A stretch of 64,000 nucleotides of DNA. Source: Fuerstiella sp. (lineage in GTDB: Bacteria > Planctomycetota > Planctomycetia > Planctomycetales > Planctomycetaceae). The notes under the pieces were generated by a model, which was given only the letters and a program-made list of their open reading frames with translations, did no database searches and was not told where the DNA came from. Shown in pieces: positions 38,698 through 47,545 of the stretch (positions within the stretch are counted from its first letter, which is position 1; each line of letters starts with the position of its first letter). The position numbers and the translations under genes were made by a program. Where the stretch lies: NCBI GenBank assembly GCA_022447225.1, contig JAKVAZ010000008.1:343152-407151 (forward strand), read 5' to 3'.

Positions 38698-40785
38698 ATG
38701 TCGAAAATGTTCGTAAATCGAGAACTCAGCTGGCTGGAATTCAACCAGCGTGTACTGGACGAAGGCCGCGATACCAAGGTGCCTTTACTGGAACGATTGA
38801 GATTCCTGGCGATCACGGCATCGAACCTCGATGAGTTCTTTATGGTCCGAATCGGAGGCCTGAAGACAGCAATCCGCCAAAATTCCGAATCGACCGGTCC
38901 GGAGGGAATGACACCTGCTGAACAACTGTCCGCTGCGACCGCTCGGGTCCATTCCATGATGGCAGACCTGTACGAATTTTTTCTGAACGAACTCGATCCC
39001 CAGCTGACGAAAGTCGGCATCCGCCGACGACATTCTACGGAATTAACCGAAGATCAAACGGCATATGTTGAAGGTATCTTTGACGAACAAATTTCATCAG
39101 TCCTGACTCCGATTGCGATCCATGATCCGTCTCGTTTTCCGCTGCTGCAGGGTCACACGGTCAATATCGCCGTTCAACTTGCGCCTGAAGAAGGACAGGA
39201 TGACTTTCGATTTGCTGTCATCCCGTTCGGAAAATCGGACTTGAGATTCATCACGCTGCCTTCCGATGGAGGTTTCGAATTCATCCTTGCGGAAGATCTG
39301 ATCGAGTTGTTCATCCAGCGATTCTTTCCAGGGGAAGACGTCATCTCCACGGTCGCGTTTCGAATCACCCGCAATGCTGATATGAGCGTCCGTGAAGATG
39401 ATGGTTCAGATCTGCTGGCCGAAATGGAAGACATTCTGGATGAACGCAAGGAGAGTTTTTGCGTGCGTCTGGAACTTTCCGATCAGGTAACAAGCCCGCT
39501 GCAGTCATTTCTGAAATCTTTGTTACGGATTTCTGACAGCGACGTCTATGTGGTACCGGGGCCAACCGGATTCAGTGACTTCATGCGACTGGCGGACCTG
39601 AACGGATTCAGTGACTACCGGTACCCTCGATGGACTCCTAAAGACTCGCCGCGGATGGAACCTGGAGCATCCATCTTCGACGTCATTCGGGCCGGGGATG
39701 TATTGCTGGTGCATCCGTATGAATCGTTTGATCCGGTGGTACGACTGGTCAATGAATCGGCAGACGATCCGGACGTGCTGGCGATCAAACAGACACTTTA
39801 CCGTACCAGTCGCAACAGTCCCATTATCGAGGGACTGATGCGAGCCGCCGAAAGCGGCAAGAACGTAACAGCAATCGTCGAATTGAAAGCCCGTTTTGAC
39901 GAAGCACGTAACATTGAATGGGCCAGGAGAATGGAATATGCCGGCATTCAGGTGATTTACGGTGTTCGGGGACTCAAGACCCATGCCAAGGCCTGCATCG
40001 TCGTACGGCGGGAACCTCAGGGCTTTGTTCGTTACGTTCATTTCGGCACTGGTAATTACAACGAAATCACGGCTCGCCTGTATACGGACCTGAGCTACAT
40101 GACGTGTCAGGAAGACCTGGGCAGTGACGCTGTTTCCTGGTTCAACGCAGTGACTGGTTATTCGCAACTGCAGGAACTGCGGCGACTCGTGTCCGCTCCT
40201 GTCGGATTGCGAGAAAAAATTCTGGAGATGATTTCGCTGGAAACGGAACATGCCCGGAATGGAGGCGAGGCCCGAATCGTGGCGAAATGTAACTCACTCG
40301 CCGACCCGGAAATCATTCAGGCGCTGTATGATGCTGCGCAGGCCGGCGTCAACATCCAGCTGAATGTTCGAGGCATCTGTTGTCTCATGCCACAGGTCCC
40401 CGGACTCAGTGACCGCATTCATGTGACGAGTATCGTTGATCGTTTTCTGGAACATTCACGGATCTTTTACTTCTATCACGGTGGTGACCGACTGGTCTTT
40501 ATATCCAGCGCTGATCTGATGCCGCGCAATCTGGATCGTCGAGTCGAATTGTTGATTCCGATTCTGGATGAGGACTGCAAGCAGCGTGTCATCGAACTGC
40601 TGGAACTGTGCCTTGATGACAATGTTAAGGTACGCCGAATTTTACCCAACGGCGGTTACGAAACAGTTTCGACAACGTTTCCGACAGTGCGAAGCCAGGA
40701 AGAATGTCAGCGACTGGCTACAAAAGCAGAGGAACAAGCTGTGAAACGAAAGCGCATGATGTTTACCCCACAGTCACCACAGTAA
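38698..40785 (+). CDS. ppk1: Polyphosphate kinase 1
   Basis: This 695-residue enzyme polymerises the terminal phosphate of ATP into polyphosphate. It opens with the family hallmark Asn-Arg-Glu-Leu-Ser-Trp-Leu-Glu-Phe-Asn, followed by Ser-Asn-Leu-Asp-Glu-Phe-Phe-Met-Val-Arg. The autophosphorylated histidine is His429 in Gly-Leu-Lys-Thr-His-Ala-Lys; a second conserved His lies in Glu-His-Ser-Arg-Ile-Phe-Tyr-Phe. The ATG at 38698 gives a normal N-terminus. GTG at 38671 and TTG at 38644 are in-frame alternatives adding 9 or 18 residues. It follows the exopolyphosphatase gene. Confidence 0.96.
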   Translation: MSKMFVNRELSWLEFNQRVLDEGRDTKVPLLERLRFLAITASNLDEFFMVRIGGLKTAIRQNSESTGPEGMTPAEQLSAATARVHSMMADLYEFFLNELDPQLTKVGIRRRHSTELTEDQTAYVEGIFDEQISSVLTPIAIHDPSRFPLLQGHTVNIAVQLAPEEGQDDFRFAVIPFGKSDLRFITLPSDGGFEFILAEDLIELFIQRFFPGEDVISTVAFRITRNADMSVREDDGSDLLAEMEDILDERKESFCVRLELSDQVTSPLQSFLKSLLRISDSDVYVVPGPTGFSDFMRLADLNGFSDYRYPRWTPKDSPRMEPGASIFDVIRAGDVLLVHPYESFDPVVRLVNESADDPDVLAIKQTLYRTSRNSPIIEGLMRAAESGKNVTAIVELKARFDEARNIEWARRMEYAGIQVIYGVRGLKTHAKACIVVRREPQGFVRYVHFGTGNYNEITARLYTDLSYMTCQEDLGSDAVSWFNAVTGYSQLQELRRLVSAPVGLREKILEMISLETEHARNGGEARIVAKCNSLADPEIIQALYDAAQAGVNIQLNVRGICCLMPQVPGLSDRIHVTSIVDRFLEHSRIFYFYHGGDRLVFISSADLMPRNLDRRVELLIPILDEDCKQRVIELLELCLDDNVKVRRILPNGGYETVSTTFPTVRSQEECQRLATKAEEQAVKRKRMMFTPQSPQ

Positions 40786-40945
40786 TCCGCAGGGGTCGAT
40801 ACAGACCGATGGCGGACAGTCTGTCGCAAACCAGTGTCCGGAGTTCCGGCAACACCAGGTAACCCGACCACCGAACTGTCTGAGACGGTGGACTGTGAAA
40901 CCATACCGGCTTAAACAATCATGAAAGTGGCTGTGACGTCAGTGA

Positions 40946-41296
40946 TCAGATCTCCACCGTTCTGAACTCGAACTTCACCGCTGGAGTCAACGAAAAACAT
41001 TCGTTAACTTTCGATTGATCTGAACAGTTTGTCCCACATACAGCGAACGATGGTAACGCAGTGCAGGTGGTCACGGCTTTCCTGTTCCGCAGATCCAGGA
41101 CACTGGACATCACGGCGTCAAGTGCCGTGAAGACGATGCCTCCATGGATAACATTGTCGTAACCGAAAGATTCTGAGTGCCCGTGAATGCAGCCTGACGC
41201 CGGCATCCAGTGAAAACTGCAGTGCAGACCGGCGGGATTGTCCGGACCACATCCGAAACACATCGGTGCCTTTTCAGTCTGACTGTCGCCGATCAC
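40946..41296 (-). pseudogene. Frameshifted PaaI-like hotdog thioesterase
   Basis: The first 90 or so residues are a PaaI-type thioesterase: Cys-Phe-Gly-Cys-Gly-Pro-Asp-Asn-Pro-Ala-Gly-Leu, then Val-Ile-His-Gly-Gly-Ile-Val-Phe-Thr-Ala-Leu-Asp-Ala with the catalytic Asp region. After Ala-Val-Thr-Thr-Cys the reading frame stops resembling the family. The expected sequence (Ala-Leu-Arg-Tyr-His-Arg-Ser-Leu-Tyr-Val-Gly-Gln-Thr-Val) continues in the next frame from about 41065, and then ends at a TGA at 40987-40989. A single-base insertion or deletion near 41059-41070 explains this. Normal relatives are about 140 residues. It is probably a pseudogene unless the base is a sequencing error. Confidence 0.7.
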
Positions 41297-41380
41297 AGAA
41301 TTGCGTCTGTTCGTATCGCATCAGCCGCTGCTGTAACGCTGCAACATGAATTGAGATCCGCCACAAAAAACGAATGTAGA

Positions 41381-42679
41381 CTATTCCCACCCATATGACC
41401 TGAAATACAGCGGCGGGATCTGTTCGGCGGGAGTCTTTCCTGCCAGCTTGAGAACAATTCCCATCGGCGCTGGGCCAAAATCCCGCTCATTCAAACGACC
41501 GTTGTAGGCGTTCCCGCCCCATCGCGACGACAGCGCCACCAGATCAAATGAAACAAACATCTCTGTCATCAGATCGAATACCGCCTGGCCCTCAAGCTCA
41601 GCATCGACCCCGCGTTTCTGAAGTTTCGGAATTCCCGGTCCCGGATGGTTCCATTTCCCTTCAATATGGACACCGTCGTGAACTTCGGACGTCCGCGTCC
41701 GGCCCCGGAAATGCAGCGACACCAGGTTTCCTTTCACATTGATCACCTCAGTCAGTAACTCCGCGTGTTCCACAGCTTTTTTGGGAAAGGACTTCGTATG
41801 ACCCCGGACCAGATCGACAAAATGGAAACAGGCCAGTCTTTCCACAATATCGCGGGGAACCTCGTGCTTTAACCCTTTAGTCGGATGCTTTGGCACAAAA
41901 GCCTGCGCTTCATCGTTGCGAAACCACACATAGTCCAGATTGTACGCGTCCCTGTCGGGCGACGTATCCGGTGCCACTTTGCGGGGCAGGTCTCGACAGA
42001 TTGAACTCAACACCAGACCATCGTAAGGATACTGACTTTTCCCTTCAGCACTGTCTCGCTCAGCGATGGCTTCGACAAACTCGTCGCTGCTCAAAAACTT
42101 CTCGTCTGCCGAAAGTTTTTCCCATTTCTCCAGACCCTGGCGTATGTGTTCTTCAACTTTCCGAGGGTCATGAATCGCTTCATGCGAACCGGACAACAGC
42201 AACCCGTTGGGCGTCGCCACAAAGACACCCTGCATGGACACTGAATCGTTACTCTGCTTCTTGATTTTTTGCATGAGGCGGCTTTCGAAGCTGGTTCCAA
42301 CCCCCAGATACTTTCCCGGGCGTTCGATCTGGTCGGCTGTGGGAATCAGCAACGTAGACAAATCCTGCAACGTGGAGTCGGTCCAGACTAACTGCCTGGA
42401 ACTAACACCATTGCCTCATGTGCAGCCAAGCGGATGACCGTTCATCAGGACGATCATCACAGGCTTATCATTGTTCTGAGCATCCACGATGCCCTGCAGA
42501 ACGGATGTGCGCCATGCAATCCTGCAATAGGACTGCTCACTCGAATCGGAAATGACCTGCGTGCGGCATTGCGAGTGTTCGGCAGACAATAGCGGCAGCG
42601 GATTGCTGTCATCGCTACGACCGATGTTTGTCCCGTACAACAGGGTGATCGCGATGATTCCGGACACAAGGTTCTTCAT
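41381..42679 (-). CDS. Putative selenocysteine-containing secreted thioredoxin-like protein (in-frame TGA)
   Basis: Reading from the ATG at 42679 (GGAG six bases upstream), the frame gives a Sec signal peptide of about 22 residues. A thioredoxin-like segment follows (Trp-Arg-Thr near 56, then Asp-Lys-Pro-Val-Met-Ile-Val-Leu). A TGA at codon 88 (42416-42418) lies inside Cys86-Thr87-TGA-Gly89-Asn90. The same frame continues without any stop for 344 codons to 41381. The part after the TGA keeps a protein-like sequence (Leu-Val-Trp-Thr-Asp, Asp-Gln-Ile-Glu-Arg-Pro-Gly). A hairpin placed like a bacterial SECIS lies just downstream. The best reading is a 432-residue selenoprotein with a Cys-x-Sec redox motif. 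The alternative is a single nonsense mutation. The C-terminal 250 residues were not recognised. Confidence 0.6.
42380..42418 (-). promoter_or_regulatory. Candidate bacterial SECIS hairpin after the in-frame TGA
   Basis: On the minus strand, the five-base stem TCCAG/CTGGA (42396-42400 with 42382-42386) closes a nine-base loop GCAGTTAGT (42387-42395). The loop starts 21 bases after the TGA (42416-42418), and its first base is G. The published bacterial SECIS consensus, from memory, asks for a short upper stem, a G among the first two loop bases and a spacing of roughly 16-37 bases from the UGA; all three are met. A GGT/ACC pairing could extend the stem across an asymmetric bulge. Short hairpins arise by chance, so this is supporting evidence only. 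Confidence 0.45.
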
Positions 42680-42822
42680 AAATGTCTCCATGCTGTTATT
42701 TGAACGGCAGTCTGCCTGATGAAGTCATTGTATTGTATCATTGCAATGACGCTTTCAGTAATCGGGATGGGGAATGATTCCGGTTGAACCACGACTCCAG
42801 GTTGGATGTTGATACTGCAGTA

Positions 42823-42856
42823 TTTTCGAATGGACTGTGTTTTCGAATGGACTGTG
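42823..42856 (+). repeat. Perfect 17-bp tandem duplication
   Basis: The unit TTTTCGAATGGACTGTG occurs twice with no gap (42823-42839 and 42840-42856) and is followed by TTTT. It lies in the leader region of the Gfo/Idh/MocA gene. Seventeen is not a multiple of three, so it is unlikely to be coding. It is probably a recent slippage or duplication event. Confidence 0.8.
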
Positions 42857-43003
42857 TTTTTTGACTCCACGGACCCGGTAAAAATCAAACCCGCCTTCGA
42901 TCTTCTGTTTGCAGAGCGTGACACTGTTCCCCATACTTATTGTAGATTACGATGGGAGCAATACGGTTCGGCAGAAGACAGGAAAAAATCGGAGGCGCAG
43001 GTG

Positions 43004-44302
43004 ATGAAAAGACGAAGTTTTCTAAAGACGAGTGCAGTGGGGGCTGCGGTTGCTGCTGGAGCAGCGAGTGACGGACGGGCTGAAGCGTCGGCCGCTAACA
43101 AAGTCACTTTGGCCGTCATGGGAGTCCGCGGCAGAGGCAGGAACCTGATCAACTACTTCGGACAGATGCCGGACGTCGATCTCGCTTACCTTTGCGACGT
43201 CGACCGGAATGTAGTCGAGCCGGCGATGAAAATCGCAGAGGAAGGACAAGGGAAACGACCCCGATTTGAAGAAGATATTCGACGTGTTCTGGACGATCCG
43301 GCTGTTGATGCCATCGTGGTCTCGACTCCGATTCACTGGCATGCCCCTGCGACCATTCTGGCCTGCGAGGCGGGAAAGGATGTGTATGTCGAAAAGCCCA
43401 TCTCGCACAATGTGCGCGAGGGGCGACTGATGGTGAACGCGGCAAAAAAACATAATCGGATCGTCCAGGTGGGAACCCAGGCACGTAGCCGTCCGAATAC
43501 AATCCAGTTCGTCGATGCCATCCATTCCGGCAGGATTGGAGAGGTGCATATGGCCAAAGTATGGAACTGCCAGATGCGGAGAAACATCGGGTTCAAACAG
43601 GATGAACCTGTGCCGGCCGGAATTAACTACGACCTCTGGACCGGTCCTGTTCCCAAACTGCCCTTCAACCGGAATCGCTATAACGCCACAGTCAACTGGC
43701 AATGGCATTATGGTGCAGGAGACCTTGGCAATGACGGCATCCACTGGGTCGACGTTGCTCGCTGGGTTTTGGGCGTTGATTACCCCACCGAGGTCAGCGG
43801 CATGGGCCGTAAACTCTACTTCGATGACGATCAGCAGACGCCGGATACACAGGTGCTGACCTTCAACTACGAAGACAAGGTGCTGATGTATGAGCAGCGA
43901 CTCTGGAACACATATCGCATGAATGGGGGACAGAACGGCGTTGAGGTCTACGGGACCGAGGGTAAGGCGTATGTCCAGTTTTTCGATGATCTTTATCAGT
44001 ACGGATACAAAATCTTCGACAAAAAGGGCCGTGAAATCCAGAGCGAGTTGGCAGGTAACCGCGACAATAATCCGCACTACGGCAACTTTATTGACTGCGT
44101 ACGGACCCGAAAGACCCCGAATGCGGACATCGAGACAGGGCACATTTCAACGGCGCTTTGTCATCTGGGCAATACCGCCTCTCGCCTGAATCGTACGCTC
44201 CGTTTCGATCCTGCATCAGAAAGTTTTGTAGATGACCAGGAAGCTGACGGCTACCTGACACGAGAGTACCGACAGCACTGGTCCAGTCAGCCTTTCGTAT
44301 AG
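43004..44302 (+). CDS. Gfo/Idh/MocA oxidoreductase with Tat leader
   Basis: This 432-residue NAD(P)-dependent oxidoreductase-like protein has a twin-arginine leader at its very start (Met-Lys-Arg-Arg-Ser-Phe-Leu-Lys) and an Ala/Gly-rich segment. A Rossmann fold follows: Val-Met-Gly-Val-Arg-Gly-Arg-Gly-Arg, Ser-Thr-Pro-Ile-His-Trp-His, and the conserved Glu-Lys-Pro-Ile-Ser. The C-terminal domain has Gly-Ile-His-Trp-Val-Asp-Val-Ala-Arg-Trp. The open frame extends back to 42806, but the ATG at 43004 has GGAGG eight bases upstream and yields the leader. Exported family members are frequent in planctomycetes and are linked to sugar or glycoside oxidation; the substrate is unknown. Confidence 0.88.
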   Translation: MKRRSFLKTSAVGAAVAAGAASDGRAEASAANKVTLAVMGVRGRGRNLINYFGQMPDVDLAYLCDVDRNVVEPAMKIAEEGQGKRPRFEEDIRRVLDDPAVDAIVVSTPIHWHAPATILACEAGKDVYVEKPISHNVREGRLMVNAAKKHNRIVQVGTQARSRPNTIQFVDAIHSGRIGEVHMAKVWNCQMRRNIGFKQDEPVPAGINYDLWTGPVPKLPFNRNRYNATVNWQWHYGAGDLGNDGIHWVDVARWVLGVDYPTEVSGMGRKLYFDDDQQTPDTQVLTFNYEDKVLMYEQRLWNTYRMNGGQNGVEVYGTEGKAYVQFFDDLYQYGYKIFDKKGREIQSELAGNRDNNPHYGNFIDCVRTRKTPNADIETGHISTALCHLGNTASRLNRTLRFDPASESFVDDQEADGYLTREYRQHWSSQPFV

Positions 44303-44408
44303 AGACAACACACCGGGCCGTTCGTAACTGAAGATTCACCACCCCGCGTGAAGCGCGGCAGAACGGGGACGGGATCTGAATTACAGTCACGTGGCGGCCC
44401 TGCTGTCG

Positions 44409-44424
44409 TTTCGCTGCAGCGAAA
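44409..44424. repeat. 16-bp perfect palindrome between convergent genes
   Basis: TTTCGCTGCAGCGAAA is a perfect inverted repeat in the 147-base gap between the Gfo/Idh/MocA gene and the FAD oxidoreductase gene, which end toward each other. It could act as a weak bidirectional terminator, but neither side has a good T tract. Confidence 0.35.
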
Positions 44425-44449
44425 AATCGGACGGTAACTGTTTGACTGC

Positions 44450-45625
44450 CTACGCCCGATTGCCGCCATAAGCATTTGTCAGCGGGTTGCCCTGCGCAAA
44501 CCGTTTGATGTCGAACACACTGATATCAATCAGCGAAGACGCCCCTTCCGTGATGTATTCCGCCAGGCACTCGCCGACGGCAGGCCCGATTTTAAAACCG
44601 TGGCCGCTGAATCCGCAGCACAGGATCAAACCTTCCACCTCATCGGTCCGTCCAAGAATAGGGTTCCAGTCGGGTGTCACATCGTACAGCCCGCTGAAAC
44701 CGTGTACCGCCAGTGCCCCGGTCAGCATCGGAAATCGTTTTTCAAACCGCTGAACGACCTCATCAATGAACACCCGGTCCGCATGGCGCGCGTAGCAGTC
44801 GGGATCGGCCACCGATTCGTAATCCTTCGGAAAACCACGACCAAGCAGCGTGCGTGTTCCGGTATGTGGCCGATAATAAATCGCCTGGGAAAAATCCGAA
44901 AACGGCATCACGGGTGGGCCACCACAAGGACCGGTCTCCAGTATGAATTCCTGCTCGCGCGTGATCTGGATTGGTAGTTCGACACCGGCCCAGGCCGCAA
45001 TTTTTACAGACCACGGACCGGCCGCGATCACAACAATTGGCGCCGATATTGACTCAAAGCCAACCTGTACCGACGTCACTCGACCGTTCTGTACGGTTAG
45101 TCCGTTCACCGCGGTGTTATCCATTAACGTCCCGCCCATATCGACAAAACGACGCACATAGGCGTGAACGACTGAATTCTTAGGTTCGCAATAGCCTGAA
45201 TCTTCTTCCCAGGCAATGCGACCGACGTCCGGAATCTGAATCCGCGGTTCGATCCGGTGCAATTCATCGGCCGTGAGGCATCGGGTATTGACCCCGAGAG
45301 ACTGCTGCAGGGAAATATTCCTGTCGAACGCTTCAGCCGCGTGTTTCGGTACCAGGAAGGCCCAGCCGGTTCGGTGGTAGTCCGGGTCACCACCGATGAT
45401 GTCGTCAAAGTTCGTAAAAACTTCGACGGATCGCTTCACCAGTTTGACCAGGGCTTCATGCGAATAATGCTGTCGGACAATAGCGGCCGAGTCACCAGTC
45501 CCGCCTGAAGCGATCAGACTCTTCTCAACAAGCACGACATCTTTCATTCCGCGCCGAAGCAGATTAAAGGCCGTTGTGCTGCCGTTGATTCCGGCACCGA
45601 TGACAATCGCATCCGCTGTTTTCAT
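44450..45625 (-). CDS. FAD-dependent amine/amino-acid oxidoreductase (DAO family)
   Basis: This 391-residue flavoprotein begins with the FAD-binding motif Val-Ile-Gly-Ala-Gly-Ile-Asn-Gly-Ser at 8-16 and Val-Glu-Lys at the end of the second strand. It then shows the DAO-family Gly-Thr-Gly-Asp-Ser-Ala and, near the C-terminus, Cys-Gly-Phe-Ser-Gly-His-Gly-Phe-Lys. It is similar in layout to sarcosine oxidase beta-type and glycine oxidase-type enzymes. Its start codon overlaps the stop of the hydantoinase B gene (ATGA), so it is translated in the same operon. It may oxidise an N-methyl amino acid released by the hydantoinase; this is inferred from context. Confidence 0.85.
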   Translation of the reverse strand: MKTADAIVIGAGINGSTTAFNLLRRGMKDVVLVEKSLIASGGTGDSAAIVRQHYSHEALVKLVKRSVEVFTNFDDIIGGDPDYHRTGWAFLVPKHAAEAFDRNISLQQSLGVNTRCLTADELHRIEPRIQIPDVGRIAWEEDSGYCEPKNSVVHAYVRRFVDMGGTLMDNTAVNGLTVQNGRVTSVQVGFESISAPIVVIAAGPWSVKIAAWAGVELPIQITREQEFILETGPCGGPPVMPFSDFSQAIYYRPHTGTRTLLGRGFPKDYESVADPDCYARHADRVFIDEVVQRFEKRFPMLTGALAVHGFSGLYDVTPDWNPILGRTDEVEGLILCCGFSGHGFKIGPAVGECLAEYITEGASSLIDISVFDIKRFAQGNPLTNAYGGNRA

Positions 45626-47295
45626 TTGTGTTTATAAACCTCCCTGGCTCGCGACTCGGAAATCAACTCTTCAGCAACGTCATTACGCACCAGATCCCGA
45701 TCGCGAAGTGCCGGATCGTCCCATCCGCCGCCGCCAGGTGTTTCAATGCGTAATCGATCCCCCTTTTCCAGGTATGTAAAAATTTTGGTCGGCAGCAGTT
45801 CACGAGTACCATCCGGCCTGATCAGATAACAGTGCTGTCCACGCGCGTGATGATCTGTTTTGACCCCCCAGGGCAGAAACCGACGGCGATCGGCGCCAAT
45901 TGTCACAGCCGTACGGTCGGCCAGACACACCAGTTCACGAACCACGCCGCATCCACCGCGCATGCGTCCGGGCCCTTCGCTGTCGGGAATGAGTCCGTAT
46001 GCGGTCACATGCAGCGGGTAGGTCTTTTCAATAACCTCGACGGGCGTGTTGCGGGTATTGGTCAGATGCGTGTGAATTCCGTCACTGCCATCCAGGTCGT
46101 GATGGGCGCCCTGTCCCCCGGCATAGGTTTCCACATAATTAAAATATTTTCCTTCTGCATCGATGCCGCCAACATTGATCAGATTCATCTCGCCGCTGCA
46201 CGCAGCACACACTCTTTCGGGCACTGCCTTGAGCAGCGCCCCCAGCAGGACATCGACCACACGCTGGTCGGTCAGAATGTTGGCGTTACCGATGGCAGCG
46301 GGAAAGTGTGCATTCAGCACTGATCCTTCACGCGCGATGACGGTCAGCGGTCGATAAGCACCGGCGCAGGTCGGAAGGTCGGGATCGACAACCGCTTTAA
46401 CAACATAGTAGGTGCAGGCACGACAGGCAGAGATACGGCAGTTCATCGGCCCCGAAACCTGATCACCGCTGTCACTGAAATCGGCTGTGAACTCACTTCC
46501 GCGGATTGTGACCCGGACGGCAATTCTGACCGGCTCGTCATCGGAACCATCGTCATCGAGATAATCTTCAAACGTATATTCACCGTCGGGCAGTGATTCT
46601 ATCCCGGAACGCATACAGCGTTCGGCATGGTCAAGGATATGTGCCATGTAGTCGATCACCTGTTTTGCGTCCCCGGCATCGAGCATTTCAATGACTCGCT
46701 GTTCGGCCGTGCGTGACGCAGCAATTTGTGCCATGAGATCACCACGCAGCTCGATGCGCGTCCGTGCATTCTGTTCGATCAGTTCAATCAGCTCTTCCTG
46801 AATTTCACCCCCACAAATGAGTCGCACGGGGGGAATCTGCAGGCCTTCCTGGTAAATCTCTGTCACACCAAACGGCATACTGCCCGGCGAGTACCCACCG
46901 ACATCAACGTGGTGCGACGTGGTTGCAGCCAGCGCCACCGGCTGACCGTCATAAAAAACGGGTGAGACCAGGGAGACATCGGGCAGATGACCGGGTCCCT
47001 CCGGGTACGGCAGGTTCGTCACAACGGCATCTCCCGGCTGCATTGCATCAATCGGGAATCGACGTAACACCGATCGAATCACCGCCGGCATGATACCAAG
47101 ATGAAGTGGTGTCCCGATCTCCGCCTGGGCCAGGATCTGACCGTCAGGCAGCGCGATTGCAGCCGAACAGTCGAAACGCGTCTTAATGTTCGGCGAATAG
47201 CTCGTACGAATCATCGCAGCACAAATTTCTTCAGCCATTCCCCGCCAGCGATTTCGCATGATCTCCAGCAGGACCGGATCGGGTTTTTCCATCAT
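45622..47295 (-). CDS. hyuB: Hydantoinase B/oxoprolinase-family subunit
   Basis: This 557-residue protein from the ATG at 47295 belongs to the HyuB family. Conserved segments are Asp-Pro-Val-x-x-Glu-Ile-x-Arg-Asn-Arg, Arg-Thr-Ser-Tyr-Ser-Pro-Asn-Ile-Lys, Asp-Gly-Gln-Ile-Leu-Ala-Gln, and near the end Arg-Met-Arg-Gly-Gly-Cys-Gly-Val. With HyuA it forms an ATP-dependent cyclic-amide hydrolase (5-oxoproline, hydantoin or N-methylhydantoin), or an acetone-carboxylase-like enzyme. The start overlaps the stop of a small upstream frame (ATGA at 47292-47295), which fixes the start and suggests translational coupling. The open frame extends back to 47367 but lacks a better start. Confidence 0.88.
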   Translation of the reverse strand: MMEKPDPVLLEIMRNRWRGMAEEICAAMIRTSYSPNIKTRFDCSAAIALPDGQILAQAEIGTPLHLGIMPAVIRSVLRRFPIDAMQPGDAVVTNLPYPEGPGHLPDVSLVSPVFYDGQPVALAATTSHHVDVGGYSPGSMPFGVTEIYQEGLQIPPVRLICGGEIQEELIELIEQNARTRIELRGDLMAQIAASRTAEQRVIEMLDAGDAKQVIDYMAHILDHAERCMRSGIESLPDGEYTFEDYLDDDGSDDEPVRIAVRVTIRGSEFTADFSDSGDQVSGPMNCRISACRACTYYVVKAVVDPDLPTCAGAYRPLTVIAREGSVLNAHFPAAIGNANILTDQRVVDVLLGALLKAVPERVCAACSGEMNLINVGGIDAEGKYFNYVETYAGGQGAHHDLDGSDGIHTHLTNTRNTPVEVIEKTYPLHVTAYGLIPDSEGPGRMRGGCGVVRELVCLADRTAVTIGADRRRFLPWGVKTDHHARGQHCYLIRPDGTRELLPTKIFTYLEKGDRLRIETPGGGGWDDPALRDRDLVRNDVAEELISESRAREVYKHK

Positions 47296-47456
47296 GATCG
47301 ATCCTCTGAATTCACAAGACGGACTTCTGCCGCCCGGATCGAAATGCGTTTCTTCAGCGTCTGACACACATCGTCAAACAACTGCGGCTCGCAGACTCCG
47401 ACGAGGCTGATCGACAGCAGGTCCATATCGACGGGGAACATCATTGTCTCCAACAT
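47292..47456 (-). CDS. Small protein between hyuA and hyuB
   Basis: A 54-residue frame runs from the ATG at 47456 to the TGA at 47292-47294, which overlaps the hyuB start in an ATGA junction. The residues form an acidic first half (Met-Asp-Leu-Leu-Ser-Ile-Ser-Leu-Val) and a basic helix (Leu-Lys-Lys-Arg-Ile-Ser-Ile-Arg), and do not look random. No family was recognised. It fills the 250-base gap between hyuA and hyuB, and its coupling to hyuB argues for translation. It may simply be a leader frame. An ATG at 47444 would shorten it by four residues. Confidence 0.4.
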   Translation of the reverse strand: MLETMMFPVDMDLLSISLVGVCEPQLFDDVCQTLKKRISIRAAEVRLVNSEDRS

Positions 47457-47545
47457 GTTGAAACCTGTCTGCCTATCGTCGGTGAATGATGAGGAACATT
47501 ATTCATGCAGCTATTCAACGTTAATTCGACATTCAATAAATTACA

